From: Roseovarius nanhaiticus
GTDB taxonomy: Bacteria; Pseudomonadota; Alphaproteobacteria; Rhodobacterales; Rhodobacteraceae
Direction of reading: 5' to 3'
Length of the DNA: 64,000 bases
Assembly: GCF_900156535.1 (NCBI RefSeq)
Contig: NZ_FTNV01000001.1
Location: 682,001 to 746,000, forward strand
A program made the position numbers and the translations under genes. The notes beneath the pieces are model-generated. The model searched no databases, was not told the DNA's origin, and saw only the letters and a list, made by a program, of their open reading frames with translations. Positions within the stretch are counted from its first letter, which is position 1. Each line of letters starts with the position of its first letter. This document shows positions 9,000 through 18,183 of this stretch, piece after piece.

Positions 9000-11231
9000 A
9001 TGAGCACATCAGGACCGCGCAAGCCACCCTTGGTGGCCGACAGGCGCAAACCCAAGACCAAGCCGAAACCGGCGGCCAAGCCGCGCAAAACGCGTGCGCG
9101 CAAGGCCCCGCGCCCGCCGCGCGGTGGCAACGTGGTGACGCGTGCCATCTTTGGCCTCTTGAGCTTGGTCTGGCGCGTGGTTTGGGGCATTGGCTGGCGT
9201 TTGGGTGCGATCGCGCTGATCATTGTTGGTATCGCCGTGGGCTATGTCTATACCACGCTGCCCGAGGCGTCGGCGCTGCTGGATGGCCGCGCACGCGGGT
9301 CGGTCACGCTGCTGGACCGCGACAGCGATGTATTCGCCTGGCGCGGCGATCAGTTTGGCGGTGCTGTCAACGCGGGCGCTGTCTCGTCCCATTTGCGCAA
9401 CGCAGTCATCGCAACCGAGGATCGCCGGTTCTACTTGCATCCGGGCATCGACCCCATCGGCATCGCCAGCGCCATCCGCATCAACCTCAGCGAGGGGCGC
9501 GGGCCGCTCTCGGGCCATGGCGGCTCGACCCTGACGCAGCAGACGGCCAAGCTTTTGTGCCTCGGCAATGAATATGTCGAGGCCGAATGGGAAAGCCAGG
9601 CTGCCTACGAGGCCGATTGCCGCCGTGGATCGCTGGCCCGCAAGGGCAAGGAAGCGATCTATGCGTTGGCGATGGAGGCGAAATATACCAAGGAAGAGAT
9701 CCTCTCGATCTATCTCAACCGCGCTTACATGGGCGGCGGCGCCTACGGGGCCGAGGCTGCGTCGCAGCGCTATTTCGGCAAGAGCGCGGCCCAGCTGAAC
9801 CCCGCAGAGGGTGCGATGCTGGCCGGTCTTCTGACCGCCCCCTCGACGCTGGCGCCGACCAGTAATATTGCCCGCAGCCAGAACCGCGCCGCCACGGTCG
9901 TGCGCCTCATGCGCGAGCAGGACTATCTGACCGACAGCGAGGCCGCGCTGGCCCTCGCCACCCCGGCCGAGCTCTCGGAGGCGGCCGAGCGGCAGGCGGG
10001 CGGCTATTTCGCCGATTGGGTCATGTCGTCGGGCCCCGAATTCTTTACCCGCGACACGACCGAGGATGTGATCATCCGCACGACGCTGGATCAACGGATT
10101 CAGCGCGCCGCCGAGCAGGGGCTGCACGCCGTTCTGGATGAAAAGCTGCGCGACGGGTCCAAGGCGCAGGCCGCCGTGGTGGTGATGAGCGCCGACGGCG
10201 CCGTGCGCGCCATGGTGGGCGGGCGCCAGACCAAAGTCTCGGGCGCGTTCAACCGCGCGACGCAGGCCAACCGTCAGACCGGCAGCAGCTTCAAACCCTT
10301 CGTCTATGCCACAGCGCTCGAGCTGGGGTATTCCAGCCTCGATACCGTCGTAGACGAGCGCTATTGCCTCAATATCGCCGGTTCTGGTGAGTGGTGCCCC
10401 AGCAACTACACCAATCGCTTCCACGGGCGTGTGACGCTCGCCAAGGCGCTGGAGCAATCCTACAACATTCCCGCCGTGAAAGTTGCCGAGAGTGTCGGCC
10501 TCGATCTGGTGCGCAAGGTGGCCAGCGATTTCGGTATCGAGAGCGATCTGGCCGCTGGCCCCGCCCTCGCGCTGGGCGCGTCCGAAAGTACCCTGCTGGA
10601 GATGACGGGCGCCTTCGCAGGCATCCTGAATGGCGGCTCGTCCGTCACGCCTTACGGCCTCGTCGAGCTCAAGCTGCTGGGCCAGGATGAGGCGGTCATG
10701 GGCGCGGGCGGCGGCATCGGCGAGCGGGTGATCCGCGAAGAGGCCGCGCGCGAACTGACATGGATGATGAGCCGCGTGGTCGAATCGGGAACGGGTGCGC
10801 GCGCCAAGCTGCCGGGCCGCGAGGCCGCGGGCAAGACCGGCACGACGCAGGCGGCGCGCGATGCGTGGTTCCTGGGCTTTACCGCCGATTACGTCGCCGG
10901 TGTCTGGATGGGCTATGACGACAACACGCCGCTGACCGGCGTCACCGGCGGCGGCCTGCCCGCCGAGATCTGGCACGAGGTGATGACGCGCGTCCACGAA
11001 GGCATGCCGGCGACGCCGCTGCCGATGACGCAGCCGACACCGCCCGCGCCGCAGGTGTCGCAGGGTCAGACCTACGGTGGCCAGTCCTATCAGGGGCAAG
11101 GGGGCCAAGGGTATCAGGGCGATCAGGGCACCCAGACGGATCGTGGATGGCAAGGCAATCCCGTCCCGGCGCCGCGGGATAACCGCGAAGGGCCAATCAC
11201 CAATATCCTGCGCCGTCTGCTGGGCGGTTGA
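9000..11231 (+). CDS. Class A penicillin-binding protein (PBP1 family)
   Basis: Bifunctional peptidoglycan synthase of 743 residues. A basic cytoplasmic tail (residues 1-45) and one membrane anchor (about 48-80) precede a GT51 glycosyltransferase domain with ATEDRRFYLHPGID and GGSTLTQQTAK. The transpeptidase domain follows, with the active-site serine motif GSSFKP, the SYN motif and KTGTTQ. The last 60 residues are a low-complexity Gln/Gly/Tyr tail. It is monocistronic, divergent from mutL and convergent with mlaC. The exact paralogue name (1A or 1C type) cannot be settled from sequence alone. Confidence 0.94.
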   Translation: MSTSGPRKPPLVADRRKPKTKPKPAAKPRKTRARKAPRPPRGGNVVTRAIFGLLSLVWRVVWGIGWRLGAIALIIVGIAVGYVYTTLPEASALLDGRARGSVTLLDRDSDVFAWRGDQFGGAVNAGAVSSHLRNAVIATEDRRFYLHPGIDPIGIASAIRINLSEGRGPLSGHGGSTLTQQTAKLLCLGNEYVEAEWESQAAYEADCRRGSLARKGKEAIYALAMEAKYTKEEILSIYLNRAYMGGGAYGAEAASQRYFGKSAAQLNPAEGAMLAGLLTAPSTLAPTSNIARSQNRAATVVRLMREQDYLTDSEAALALATPAELSEAAERQAGGYFADWVMSSGPEFFTRDTTEDVIIRTTLDQRIQRAAEQGLHAVLDEKLRDGSKAQAAVVVMSADGAVRAMVGGRQTKVSGAFNRATQANRQTGSSFKPFVYATALELGYSSLDTVVDERYCLNIAGSGEWCPSNYTNRFHGRVTLAKALEQSYNIPAVKVAESVGLDLVRKVASDFGIESDLAAGPALALGASESTLLEMTGAFAGILNGGSSVTPYGLVELKLLGQDEAVMGAGGGIGERVIREEAARELTWMMSRVVESGTGARAKLPGREAAGKTGTTQAARDAWFLGFTADYVAGVWMGYDDNTPLTGVTGGGLPAEIWHEVMTRVHEGMPATPLPMTQPTPPAPQVSQGQTYGGQSYQGQGGQGYQGDQGTQTDRGWQGNPVPAPRDNREGPITNILRRLLGG

Positions 11232-11241
11232 ACGGGGCATG

Positions 11242-11275
11242 AAAAAACGCGCGGCCCGATTGAGGACCGCGCGTT
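11242..11275 (-). terminator. Rho-independent terminator of mlaA-mlaC
   Basis: On the minus strand a perfect 9-bp GC-rich stem (arms 11246-11254 and 11267-11275) is followed by a run of six T (11247-11242). It lies 22 bp past the mlaC stop. On the plus strand the same hairpin ends PBP transcription only weakly, as no T run follows it. Confidence 0.8.
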
Positions 11276-11297
11276 GAGAGCAGTTGAGTGCTTGCGC

Positions 11298-11903
11298 TTA
11301 GCCCGCCTGACGCAGATCCGCGATCAAGGCGTCAATATTGCCCTGGCGCCGGTCCAGCATCGAGCCGATCTCGGTCCGCTCGCTGATGCGCAGGCTGATG
11401 CCTTCGATCACCATGTCGAAAAACAGATCCCGCCCCGAGCGGCCTGAAACGAGGAAGCGCACATCAAAAGGGGCCTCGCCGCGCAGATCCACGCGGGCCT
11501 GCACCTCGTGCCACGATTTAACCGCTTTGACGCCGACCACTTCGATCCGGCCGCCGACAAACTCGTTGAAGCGTTTGCCGTATTTGCGCGCGATGTAGCC
11601 ACGGAATGCCTCGGTATAGGCGGCCAGCTGAGCGGGGCTGGCGCGGTTGGCGTCGGCGCCCAAGGTGCTGCGCGCGATCAAGTCGACATCCGCATATTGG
11701 CGAAAAATGCTCTCGAAATCGCGGATCATGCCGCTGACGGGCTGACCCGAGGCGATGACGCGGTTGATCTCGGCCACTGCCTTGTCGACGAGGGCGCGCG
11801 CGCCCGCATCGGTGAGGGCCAGTGCGCCCTGCGGCAGGGCGGCGAAAGCCGCGGCGCCAAATCCGGTGGCGATCAGGCCGCGGCGGGTGAATTTATTGGT
11901 CAT
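11298..11903 (-). CDS. mlaC: MlaC/Ttg2D-family phospholipid-binding protein
   Basis: Periplasmic lipid-shuttle protein of 201 residues, the soluble component that carries phospholipid between MlaA at the outer membrane and the MlaFEDB complex at the inner membrane. A Tat-like signal peptide (TRRGLIATGFGAAAFAALP) is followed by the MlaC fold, with FRGYIARKYGKRFNEF and SGRSGRDLFFDMVIEGISL. The ATG at 11903 lies 11 bp inside the end of mlaA, so translation is probably coupled. No mlaFED genes are nearby. Confidence 0.92.
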   Translation of the reverse strand: MTNKFTRRGLIATGFGAAAFAALPQGALALTDAGARALVDKAVAEINRVIASGQPVSGMIRDFESIFRQYADVDLIARSTLGADANRASPAQLAAYTEAFRGYIARKYGKRFNEFVGGRIEVVGVKAVKSWHEVQARVDLRGEAPFDVRFLVSGRSGRDLFFDMVIEGISLRISERTEIGSMLDRRQGNIDALIADLRQAG

Positions 11904-12708
11904 AGGGATCCTCGAAATCTGCGCTGACGGCGGTCCCGGCGGGGGCGCCGCCCGTGGTATCATACGGATCCAGCATGTCGCCGGTTCCACCGCCGCTGAG
12001 TTTAAAGCGACGATTTTGCAGGTAGAGTGACCGGGTCGCCGCGTAGCTGTCGGCACTCTCGTAAAGAACGGAATCGATGGCCCCGCTGTAGCGCGTGCGC
12101 GCGGTCATGCCTTTCGACACGCGAGTGCCAACGGCATAATAGCTCTCGGGATCCTGGATCCAGTAGCCCAGCGGATTGGTGAAGATATCGACAACCCGCC
12201 CGCCAACAGCGCGGCTGGTCGATGGCCCAATCAGCGGCAACTGCACATAAGGCCCCTCATGAACGCCCCAAGTATAGAGCGTCTGGCCGAAATCAGCATC
12301 GGTGCGCGCCGGCATGTTCAGCTCGGTCGCGACGTCGATCAGGCCGCCAAGACCGACGGTGGTATTGACTAGAAATCGGTAGAAATCCGATGTCAGTCCC
12401 ACGCCGTTGCCCTGCAGGGCCGAATTGACCATCGCGCCGGGCAGCGAAAGGTTTGTCGCAAAATTGCTGATCCCGGTCTCGGCAACGTCCGGCATAACGG
12501 CGCTATAGCCGGTCGACACGGGCCGGAGCACGGCGCGGTCCAGCTTCTTGTTGCGCTCGTGATTGATGCGATTCGACTGCTCATACGGATCATACGGCGC
12601 GCCGCGCGTCACCGCCGGATCGGGCTGGTGCCCACAAGCGGCGACAAGGGCCAAAAGAGCGGTCGCAATGGCGCAGCGGGAGGCTATCGAATAAGAAATG
12701 CGGGTCAC
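11893..12708 (-). CDS. mlaA: MlaA/VacJ family outer-membrane lipoprotein
   Basis: Outer-membrane lipoprotein of 271 residues that removes misplaced phospholipid from the outer leaflet and hands it to MlaC. The chosen GTG start at 12708 gives a lipoprotein signal ending LVAACGHQ; the frame stays open to 12855, but that extension is unlike a signal peptide. The family motif region DPYEQSNRINHERNKKLDR is followed by NFATNLSLPGAMVNSALQG and GVHEGPYVQLPLIGPS. The C-terminal extension (DPYDTTGGAPAGTAVSADF) is Gly/Asp-rich. It overlaps mlaC by 11 bp. Confidence 0.9.
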   Translation of the reverse strand: MTRISYSIASRCAIATALLALVAACGHQPDPAVTRGAPYDPYEQSNRINHERNKKLDRAVLRPVSTGYSAVMPDVAETGISNFATNLSLPGAMVNSALQGNGVGLTSDFYRFLVNTTVGLGGLIDVATELNMPARTDADFGQTLYTWGVHEGPYVQLPLIGPSTSRAVGGRVVDIFTNPLGYWIQDPESYYAVGTRVSKGMTARTRYSGAIDSVLYESADSYAATRSLYLQNRRFKLSGGGTGDMLDPYDTTGGAPAGTAVSADFEDPYDQ

Positions 12709-13008
12709 CGGGTCACTTTCAAGGCTCGTTGCGGGCAAAAAGAATAAACGGCATTTAGGGTAAGATGGTGTCTTGGGCATGGGGCAGGTAGCCGATTGAC
12801 GCAGATGCGTTGCACAAATACGACGCAAGTTCGCGTAGTGCGGCAACATCCCCAAGACCGCGAGTTACAATTTTAACGCCGTTCTTGCAAGCGGCGCGGT
12901 CCTCAGGCTCCGGGGTGAGCGGGCGGGCGCGCCAGGCGTTTTTGCCGTTTTAATCCCATGCGCACGGCGTTAGCTTGCGCCAAATCATCAGCGCGAAGGA
13001 CGAGGCAC

Positions 13009-13470
13009 ATGAGCAAATTTGAAACCAAGCTGGCAGAGATGGGTGTTACCCTGCCTGACGCACCGGCCCCTGCGGCAAATTACGTGCCTTACGTGCAGGT
13101 CGGCGACATTCTTTATGTGTCGGGCCAGATCTCGCGCGATGAAAGCGGCCTGCTGACAGGCAAGCTGGGTGATGATCTGGATGTCGCCGCCGGTGCGCAT
13201 GCGGCGCGGAGCTGTGCCATCGCGCTTCTGGCGCAGGTAAAGGCGGCCTGTGGCGGCGATCTGGACCGGCTGGTGCGCGTGGTCAAACTGGGCGGTTTCG
13301 TCAACTCGACCCCCGATTTCACCGAGCAGCCGCAGGTAATCAACGGCGCCTCGGACTTCATCGGCGAGGCGCTTGGCGATGCGGGCAAGCACGCGCGCGC
13401 CGCGGTCTCGGCGGCCTCTCTGCCGCTGGGTGTGGCCGTGGAAATCGAAGGCGTTTTCCAGATCAAATGA
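13009..13470 (+). CDS. RidA family enamine/imine deaminase
   Basis: RidA/YjgF-family protein of 153 residues. Archetypal members hydrolyse reactive 2-aminoacrylate and related enamines. This one is of the longer subtype, with FETKLAEMGVTLPDAPAPAANYVPYVQ at the N-terminus split over the substrate pocket, YVSGQISRD, and RVVKLGGFVNSTPDF. The ATG at 13009 is preceded by GAAGGA. Its stop overlaps the start of the glycerophosphodiesterase gene (ATGA), so the pair is translationally coupled. The region 12709-13008 between it and mlaA holds the two divergent promoters and no gene that I can support. Confidence 0.9.
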   Translation: MSKFETKLAEMGVTLPDAPAPAANYVPYVQVGDILYVSGQISRDESGLLTGKLGDDLDVAAGAHAARSCAIALLAQVKAACGGDLDRLVRVVKLGGFVNSTPDFTEQPQVINGASDFIGEALGDAGKHARAAVSAASLPLGVAVEIEGVFQIK

Positions 13471-14234
13471 TCCGGCTCGACCCGGCCTTTCTGGCCGTTC
13501 CTCTGGCGCATCGCGCGCTGCATCGCCCCGGCTCGGAGCGGCTTGAAAACTCGCGCGCGGCGATTCGCGCCACGATGGAGCATGGCTACGGCATCGAGAT
13601 CGACGTGCAGATGTCGTCCGACGGTGTCGCCATGGTGTTCCACGATGACAACCTGGATCGCCTCACGAACGGCGCCGGACCGGTCCGCGCGCATAGCGCG
13701 GCGGGCCTCGCCGGTATCACGCTGAACGGCACCGATGAGGGCATTCCGACCTTGGCCGAGGTGCTGGCGCTCGTCGCCGGGCGCGTGCCGCTGCTGATTG
13801 AGGTCAAGGATCAGCACGGCCAGATGGGTGAGACGAACGGCATGCTGGAAGAGGCTGTGGTGCGCGACCTGGCGGGCTATGAAGGCGCGGTCGCGCTCAT
13901 GTCCTTCAATCCTCATAGCGTGATCTGGCTGGCGAAACTTGCGCCGACGATCCCGCGCGGTATCGTCACTTGCGATTACGCGCCCGATCATTGCCCCGAG
14001 CTGACGCCCCAGATCCGCGACCGCCTGCGCGCAATCCCCGATATGGAGGCCGCGCGCGCCAGTTTCATCAGTCACCAATGGGACGATCTGGATCGCCCCC
14101 GCGTGGCCGAGTTGAAAGCGGCGGGCGCCGATATCCTTTGCTGGACCATTCGCAGCCAGGAGGCGGCAAAGACCGCCGGGCGCATCGCGCAGAATATCAC
14201 CTTCGAGGGGTATCTGCCCGCCTTGCCCGCTTGA
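13467..14234 (+). CDS. Glycerophosphodiester phosphodiesterase family protein
   Basis: Hydrolyses glycerophosphodiesters to glycerol-3-phosphate and an alcohol. The 255-residue TIM-barrel has the expected catalytic set: H15-R16, E44 and D46 in GIEIDVQ, H59 in VFHDD, and the later LIEVKD strand. No signal peptide is seen, so it is cytoplasmic and of the UgpQ type. Its start overlaps ridA by 4 bp (ATGA). The next gene, a FemAB-like transferase, follows after 52 bp. Confidence 0.93.
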   Translation: MIRLDPAFLAVPLAHRALHRPGSERLENSRAAIRATMEHGYGIEIDVQMSSDGVAMVFHDDNLDRLTNGAGPVRAHSAAGLAGITLNGTDEGIPTLAEVLALVAGRVPLLIEVKDQHGQMGETNGMLEEAVVRDLAGYEGAVALMSFNPHSVIWLAKLAPTIPRGIVTCDYAPDHCPELTPQIRDRLRAIPDMEAARASFISHQWDDLDRPRVAELKAAGADILCWTIRSQEAAKTAGRIAQNITFEGYLPALPA

Positions 14235-14286
14235 ATTTCGGCGCGCCGGGCACAGGTTAGGGCGTGGGCAGCAGGGCGGATCCGGC

Positions 14287-15477
14287 ATGACGGCACAGGG
14301 CGAAATCACCATCCGCGCGCATGGCGATCTGGGCGGGATCGACGCCGCCGCTTGGGATGCATGCGCCTGCCCCGAGGCGGGGGATGGCGCGCGTCCGAAT
14401 GATCCCTTTACCACCTATCGTTTCCTCAAGGCTTTGGAGGATAGCGGCTCGGTCGGGCCAGGCACCGGCTGGCAGGCGCAATACCTGACCGCCGAGCAGG
14501 ATGGCCAGATCATCGCTTGCGCGCCGCTCTATGCCAAGTCGCACAGCCAGGGCGAATATGTTTTCGACCACGGCTGGGCCGAGGCCTATCACCGCGCGGG
14601 CGGGCGCTATTACCCGAAATTGCAGATCGCGGCGCCCTTTACCCCGGCCACGGGCCGCCGGTTTTTGACCCGTCCCGGCTTTGAGGATGTGGGGCGGGCG
14701 GCGCTGATTCAGGGCGCGGTGCAGATCGGCGAGCAGAACAACCTGTCGTCTTTGCACGTCACCTTCTGCACCGAGGCCGAAGCGCAGGCGGGCGCCGAGA
14801 TGGGCCTGATGCGGCGCACGGGGCAGCAGTTTCACTGGCACGACGAAGGCTTCGGCGATTTCGCCGGGTTTCTCGCCGCGCTGAGTGCGCGCAAGCGCAA
14901 GAATATCCGCAAGGAGAGACGCACGGCACAGGATTTTGGCGGCGAGATCGTGCAGCTGACGGGAGGCCAGATCGAGCCACATCACTGGGACGCGATCTGG
15001 GAATTCTACCAAGATACCGGCGCGCGCAAATGGGGCACGCCCTACCTGACGCGCGCATTTTTCGAGATCGCGCATGAGACGCTGCGGGACGACATATTGC
15101 TCATCCTGGCAATGGACGGCGACACGCCCGTCGCGGGTGCCGTGAACTTCATCGGCGCGTCGGCGTTATATGGCCGCTACTGGGGCTGCACCGAGGACCA
15201 CCCGTGTCTGCATTTCGAGTTGTGCTATTATCAGGCCATCGACTTTGCGCTGGCCCATGGCCTCAGCCGCGTCGAGGCAGGTGCGCAGGGCGAGCACAAG
15301 CTGGCGCGCGGGTATCTGCCGGTGGCGACCCATTCGTTGCATTGGATCCGGGATCCCGGCTTTGCCGAGGCGGTGGCTCAGTACCTGCGGGCCGAGGGCG
15401 CGGCAGTGGAAGAAGACATTGAGGTTCTGACGTCCTACGGGCCGTTCAGAAAGGAACAGAAGGAAGACCAGGAATGA
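14287..15477 (+). CDS. FemAB-like GNAT-fold acyltransferase
   Basis: A 396-residue protein of the FemAB-like family (two GNAT-type lobes) found widely in Proteobacteria. Recognisable segments are the [19 protein letters not shown] start region, [17 protein letters not shown], and [15 protein letters not shown] near the C-terminus. FemAB enzymes in Gram-positives add amino acids to peptidoglycan precursors; the substrate of this branch is not known. It overlaps phhB by 4 bp (ATGA), so the two are co-translated. Confidence 0.85.
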   Translation: MTAQGEITIRAHGDLGGIDAAAWDACACPEAGDGARPNDPFTTYRFLKALEDSGSVGPGTGWQAQYLTAEQDGQIIACAPLYAKSHSQGEYVFDHGWAEAYHRAGGRYYPKLQIAAPFTPATGRRFLTRPGFEDVGRAALIQGAVQIGEQNNLSSLHVTFCTEAEAQAGAEMGLMRRTGQQFHWHDEGFGDFAGFLAALSARKRKNIRKERRTAQDFGGEIVQLTGGQIEPHHWDAIWEFYQDTGARKWGTPYLTRAFFEIAHETLRDDILLILAMDGDTPVAGAVNFIGASALYGRYWGCTEDHPCLHFELCYYQAIDFALAHGLSRVEAGAQGEHKLARGYLPVATHSLHWIRDPGFAEAVAQYLRAEGAAVEEDIEVLTSYGPFRKEQKEDQE

Positions 15478-15770
15478 CCGAGAAACTCAGCGACACAGCC
15501 CGCACCACGATGATCGAGCCGCTGCTGAAGGACGGCTGGAGCATGGTCGACGGACGCGATGCCATCACCAAGGACTTCAAGTTCTCGGATTTCGCCGATG
15601 CGCTGGGCTGGATGGTCCGCGCGGGCGTCTGGGCCGAGAAATGGAATCACCACCCCGAGTGGAGCAATGTCTACAACACCGTCACCGTGACGCTGACGAC
15701 GCATGACGTGGACGGGCTGAGCACGCTGGATGCCAAGCTGGCGCGCAAGATGGATATACTGGCCAGCTGA
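15474..15770 (+). CDS. phhB: 4a-hydroxytetrahydrobiopterin dehydratase (pterin carbinolamine dehydratase)
   Basis: PCD/DCoH enzyme of 98 residues that dehydrates 4a-hydroxytetrahydrobiopterin, recycling the pterin cofactor of aromatic amino acid hydroxylases. The signature [14 protein letters not shown], with the catalytic histidines, is present, and length matches the family. Its ATG overlaps the end of the FemAB-like gene. The bchE regulatory region starts right after it. Confidence 0.94.
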   Translation: MTEKLSDTARTTMIEPLLKDGWSMVDGRDAITKDFKFSDFADALGWMVRAGVWAEKWNHHPEWSNVYNTVTVTLTTHDVDGLSTLDAKLARKMDILAS

Positions 15771-15794
15771 GGCCGCAGCCTCCGTGATATCGAA

Positions 15795-15808
15795 TTGATC
15801 TGTGTCAA
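15795..15808 (+). promoter_or_regulatory. FnrL/FNR-type box upstream of bchE
   Basis: TTGATCTGTGTCAA matches the FNR-family consensus TTGAT-N4-ATCAA at 9 of 10 defined positions. It overlaps the first PpsR-type box by 6 bp. FnrL-type control of oxygen-sensitive chlorophyll steps is known in Rhodobacter; binding here is inferred. Confidence 0.6.
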
Positions 15809-15820
15809 ATATAAATGACA
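15803..15820 (+). promoter_or_regulatory. PpsR/CrtJ-type box 1 (TGT-N12-ACA)
   Basis: TGTCAAATATAAATGACA fits TGT-N12-ACA exactly and is itself palindromic over five bases at each end (TGTCA/TGACA). PpsR/CrtJ represses photosynthesis genes under oxygen in related bacteria, usually from paired sites such as this one and the next. Confidence 0.75.
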
Positions 15821-15827
15821 CCAAATG

Positions 15828-15845
15828 TGTAAGCCTAGATTTACA
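15828..15845 (+). promoter_or_regulatory. PpsR/CrtJ-type box 2 (TGT-N12-ACA)
   Basis: TGTAAGCCTAGATTTACA is the second TGT-N12-ACA site, 7 bp after the first. It is the centre of a perfect 10-bp inverted repeat (15823-15832 and 15841-15850). It ends 15 bp before the bchE start codon and touches the GGAGG ribosome-binding site at 15851-15855, so a bound repressor would cover the transcript start region. Confidence 0.75.
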
Positions 15846-15860
15846 CATTTGGAGGTCAGC

Positions 15861-17525
15861 ATGCGCATTCTCTTCGTTCATCCGAATTATCGGTCCGGCG
15901 GCGCTGAGATCGCCGGCACTTGGCCACCCGCCTGGGTCGCCTACCTGACCGGTCATCTGCGGCAGGCGGGTTTCGACGAAGTGCATTTCATCGATGCGAT
16001 GACCGATGGTTTGACGGATGCCGATCTGGCCAGACAGATCGAGGCCTTCGCGCCCGATGTCGTGGGCGTCACCGCCATTACCCCGTCGATCTATCGCGCC
16101 GAAGACGTGTTGAAGATTGCCCGCGATGTCGCGCCGAACGCCGTCCGGGTCATGGGCGGCGTGCATGCCACCTTCATGTACAAGCAGGTTCTGAGCGAGG
16201 CGCCCTGGATCGACGTGATCGTGCGCGGCGAGGGCGAAGAGGTCTGCACGGAGCTCATGCTTGCGATCGAGGATGGCCGCTTTCCCGCGGACCGGCACAA
16301 GATCAAGGGCCTCGCCTTTCTCGATGACGGCAAGATCGTCGCGACGCAGGCGGCCTCGACGGTCAAAGACCTCAGCAAGATCAAGCCGGACTGGACCGTT
16401 CTGGAATGGTCGAAATACATCTACATCCCGCTTGGCACGCGCGTTGCGATCCCCAACCTCGCGCGCGGCTGCCCCTTCACCTGCTCATTTTGCAGTCAGT
16501 GGAAATTCTGGCGCGATTACCGCGTGCGCGAGCCGAAGGACGTCGTCGACGAGATCGAGGATCTAGTCGACAATCACGGTGTCGGGTTCTTCATCCTCGC
16601 TGACGAAGAGCCGACCATCAACAAGAAGAAATTTGTCGCCTTCTGCCAGGAATTGATCGACCGCGGCCTTCCGAAACGCGTGAAATGGGGCATCAACACG
16701 CGGGTGACGGATATCTACCGCGACCGTGATCTGCTGAAATTCTACCGCGAGGCGGGTCTTGTGCATGTCAGTCTCGGCACCGAGGCGGCGGCGCAGATGA
16801 AGCTGGATGTCTTCAACAAGGAAACCAAGGTCGAAGAGAACAAGACCGCCATTCGCCTACTGCGCGAGGCCGATATCCTGGTCGAGGCGCAATTCATCGT
16901 CGGGCTGGACAATGAGACACCCGAGACGCTGGAAGAGACCTTTCGCATGGCGTGGGACTGGCAGCCGGATCTGGCCAACTGGGCGATGTATACGCCTTGG
17001 CCCTTCACGCCGCTCTTTCAGGAGCTGAAGGATCAGGTCGAGATCTTCGACTTCTCGAAATACAACTTCGTCACGCCCATCATGAAGCCCGCCGCGATGG
17101 AGCGTGGCGAGCTCTTGGACGGCGTGATGAACAACTACCGCCGCTTCTACAGTCGCAAGGCGCTGTTCCATTACCCATGGCGCGGCACCGGGTTTCGCCG
17201 GCGCTACCTGCTGGGCTGCCTCTACGCCTTTCTAAAGGCCGGCTATCAGCGCACCTTCTACGATCTGGGCAAGGCCGGGTATTGGGGGCCGCAAAGCAGG
17301 AAGTCCGTCGATTTCCACTTTGATGAGACCCGCCAGCTTGCCGAGGCGCAGATGGAGGATTGGGACGCGTCCGCCGACAAGGCCGCCCGCGCGGCCGAGC
17401 GCCGCGAAGCTTTGCGCGCCCAAGGCAAGGCACGTGCGATAACGCGCTCCGAGGGCTTCAAGATGCCCAACGGCGCCGAGGTCAAGATCTGTGGCGGCGG
17501 CGACCGGCAGATGGACGATGCTTGA
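15861..17525 (+). CDS. bchE: Anaerobic Mg-protoporphyrin IX monomethyl ester oxidative cyclase (BchE)
   Basis: Oxygen-independent cyclase that forms the fifth ring of the chlorophyll macrocycle, turning Mg-protoporphyrin IX monomethyl ester into protochlorophyllide. It is a cobalamin- and radical-SAM-dependent enzyme. The 554-residue product has an N-terminal B12-binding fold (about 1-140, starting [14 protein letters not shown]), then the CxxxCxxC radical SAM motif CPFTCSFC with cysteines at 204, 208 and 211. The ATG at 15861 follows a strong GGAGG. bchJ overlaps its end by 8 bp. BchP/BchE-family methylase paralogues are possible in principle, but the next gene being bchJ and the PpsR-type boxes support BchE. 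Confidence 0.93.
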   Translation: MRILFVHPNYRSGGAEIAGTWPPAWVAYLTGHLRQAGFDEVHFIDAMTDGLTDADLARQIEAFAPDVVGVTAITPSIYRAEDVLKIARDVAPNAVRVMGGVHATFMYKQVLSEAPWIDVIVRGEGEEVCTELMLAIEDGRFPADRHKIKGLAFLDDGKIVATQAASTVKDLSKIKPDWTVLEWSKYIYIPLGTRVAIPNLARGCPFTCSFCSQWKFWRDYRVREPKDVVDEIEDLVDNHGVGFFILADEEPTINKKKFVAFCQELIDRGLPKRVKWGINTRVTDIYRDRDLLKFYREAGLVHVSLGTEAAAQMKLDVFNKETKVEENKTAIRLLREADILVEAQFIVGLDNETPETLEETFRMAWDWQPDLANWAMYTPWPFTPLFQELKDQVEIFDFSKYNFVTPIMKPAAMERGELLDGVMNNYRRFYSRKALFHYPWRGTGFRRRYLLGCLYAFLKAGYQRTFYDLGKAGYWGPQSRKSVDFHFDETRQLAEAQMEDWDASADKAARAAERREALRAQGKARAITRSEGFKMPNGAEVKICGGGDRQMDDA

Positions 17526-18108
17526 GGGGACGGAGCGCGCGCCGGGGCTGATCGGGCCAAATGCGGTTCTGCAGCTTCTGCCCGTGCTCGACCGTCTGGG
17601 TGGTCCGGAGCGGCGGGCCAGTACACTCGCCGCCGCCGGGATCTTTGAGGTGCCGGATGGCAGCCGCATGATCCCCGAAAGAGATGCGGCGCGCCTGCAT
17701 CACCAGCTGCGCCGAGAGGAGCCGGAGCTTGCCCCAGCCCTGACCGCACATGCGGGTGTCGAAACGGCGCAATACATTCTGCGCCACCGTATCCCGCCCG
17801 CTGCGCAAACCCTGCTCAAGGCCCTGCCGAAAAGGCTTGCCGCGCGCCTTCTGTCGCGCGCCATTGCCGGACATGCGTGGACCTTCGTCGGCTCGGGGCA
17901 GTTGCAGGTCGTCGATGCGTGGACCTTCGAGATCGTGGACAATCCCCTGATCCGGGGCGAGGTCAGCGACGCGTGCCTTTGCAACTGGCATGCCAGCGTG
18001 TTTGCGCAGCTCTACCGCACGTTGGTCGCGCCGGACGCGACCTGCACCGAGACGCGCTGCGGCGCGCAGCCGGGCGGCGACTGCTGCCGTTTCGAGCTGA
18101 GCGCCTGA
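17518..18108 (+). CDS. bchJ: Bacteriochlorophyll synthesis protein BchJ (V4R domain)
   Basis: A 196-residue V4R-domain protein linked to bacteriochlorophyll synthesis. It was once called a 4-vinyl reductase, but that activity is now mostly assigned to BciA/BciB, and BchJ may deliver substrate instead. The C-terminal half is cysteine-rich ([24 protein letters not shown]), typical of the V4R fold. The ATG at 17518 lies within the end of bchE, so the two are translationally coupled. The product is of normal length for the family. Confidence 0.88.
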   Translation: MLEGTERAPGLIGPNAVLQLLPVLDRLGGPERRASTLAAAGIFEVPDGSRMIPERDAARLHHQLRREEPELAPALTAHAGVETAQYILRHRIPPAAQTLLKALPKRLAARLLSRAIAGHAWTFVGSGQLQVVDAWTFEIVDNPLIRGEVSDACLCNWHASVFAQLYRTLVAPDATCTETRCGAQPGGDCCRFELSA

Positions 18109-18126
18109 GCGCGCAGCCATAACGCA

Positions 18127-18160
18127 AAACGCCCGGCCGCATGTCGCGCGCCGGGCGTTT
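18127..18160. terminator. Bidirectional terminator between bchJ and peroxiredoxin
   Basis: A perfect 11-bp stem (18127-18137 and 18150-18160) with A-rich and T-rich ends lies between two converging genes. The T run is only three bases long on each side, so it may be a weak terminator. Confidence 0.65.
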
Positions 18161-18183
18161 CCAAAATCAAGCCAGCCGCCGGA

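Noticed and set aside
9009-11240. 743-codon open frame antisense to the PBP gene
   Set aside because: Same length as the sense gene only by mirror of codon structure; no domain.
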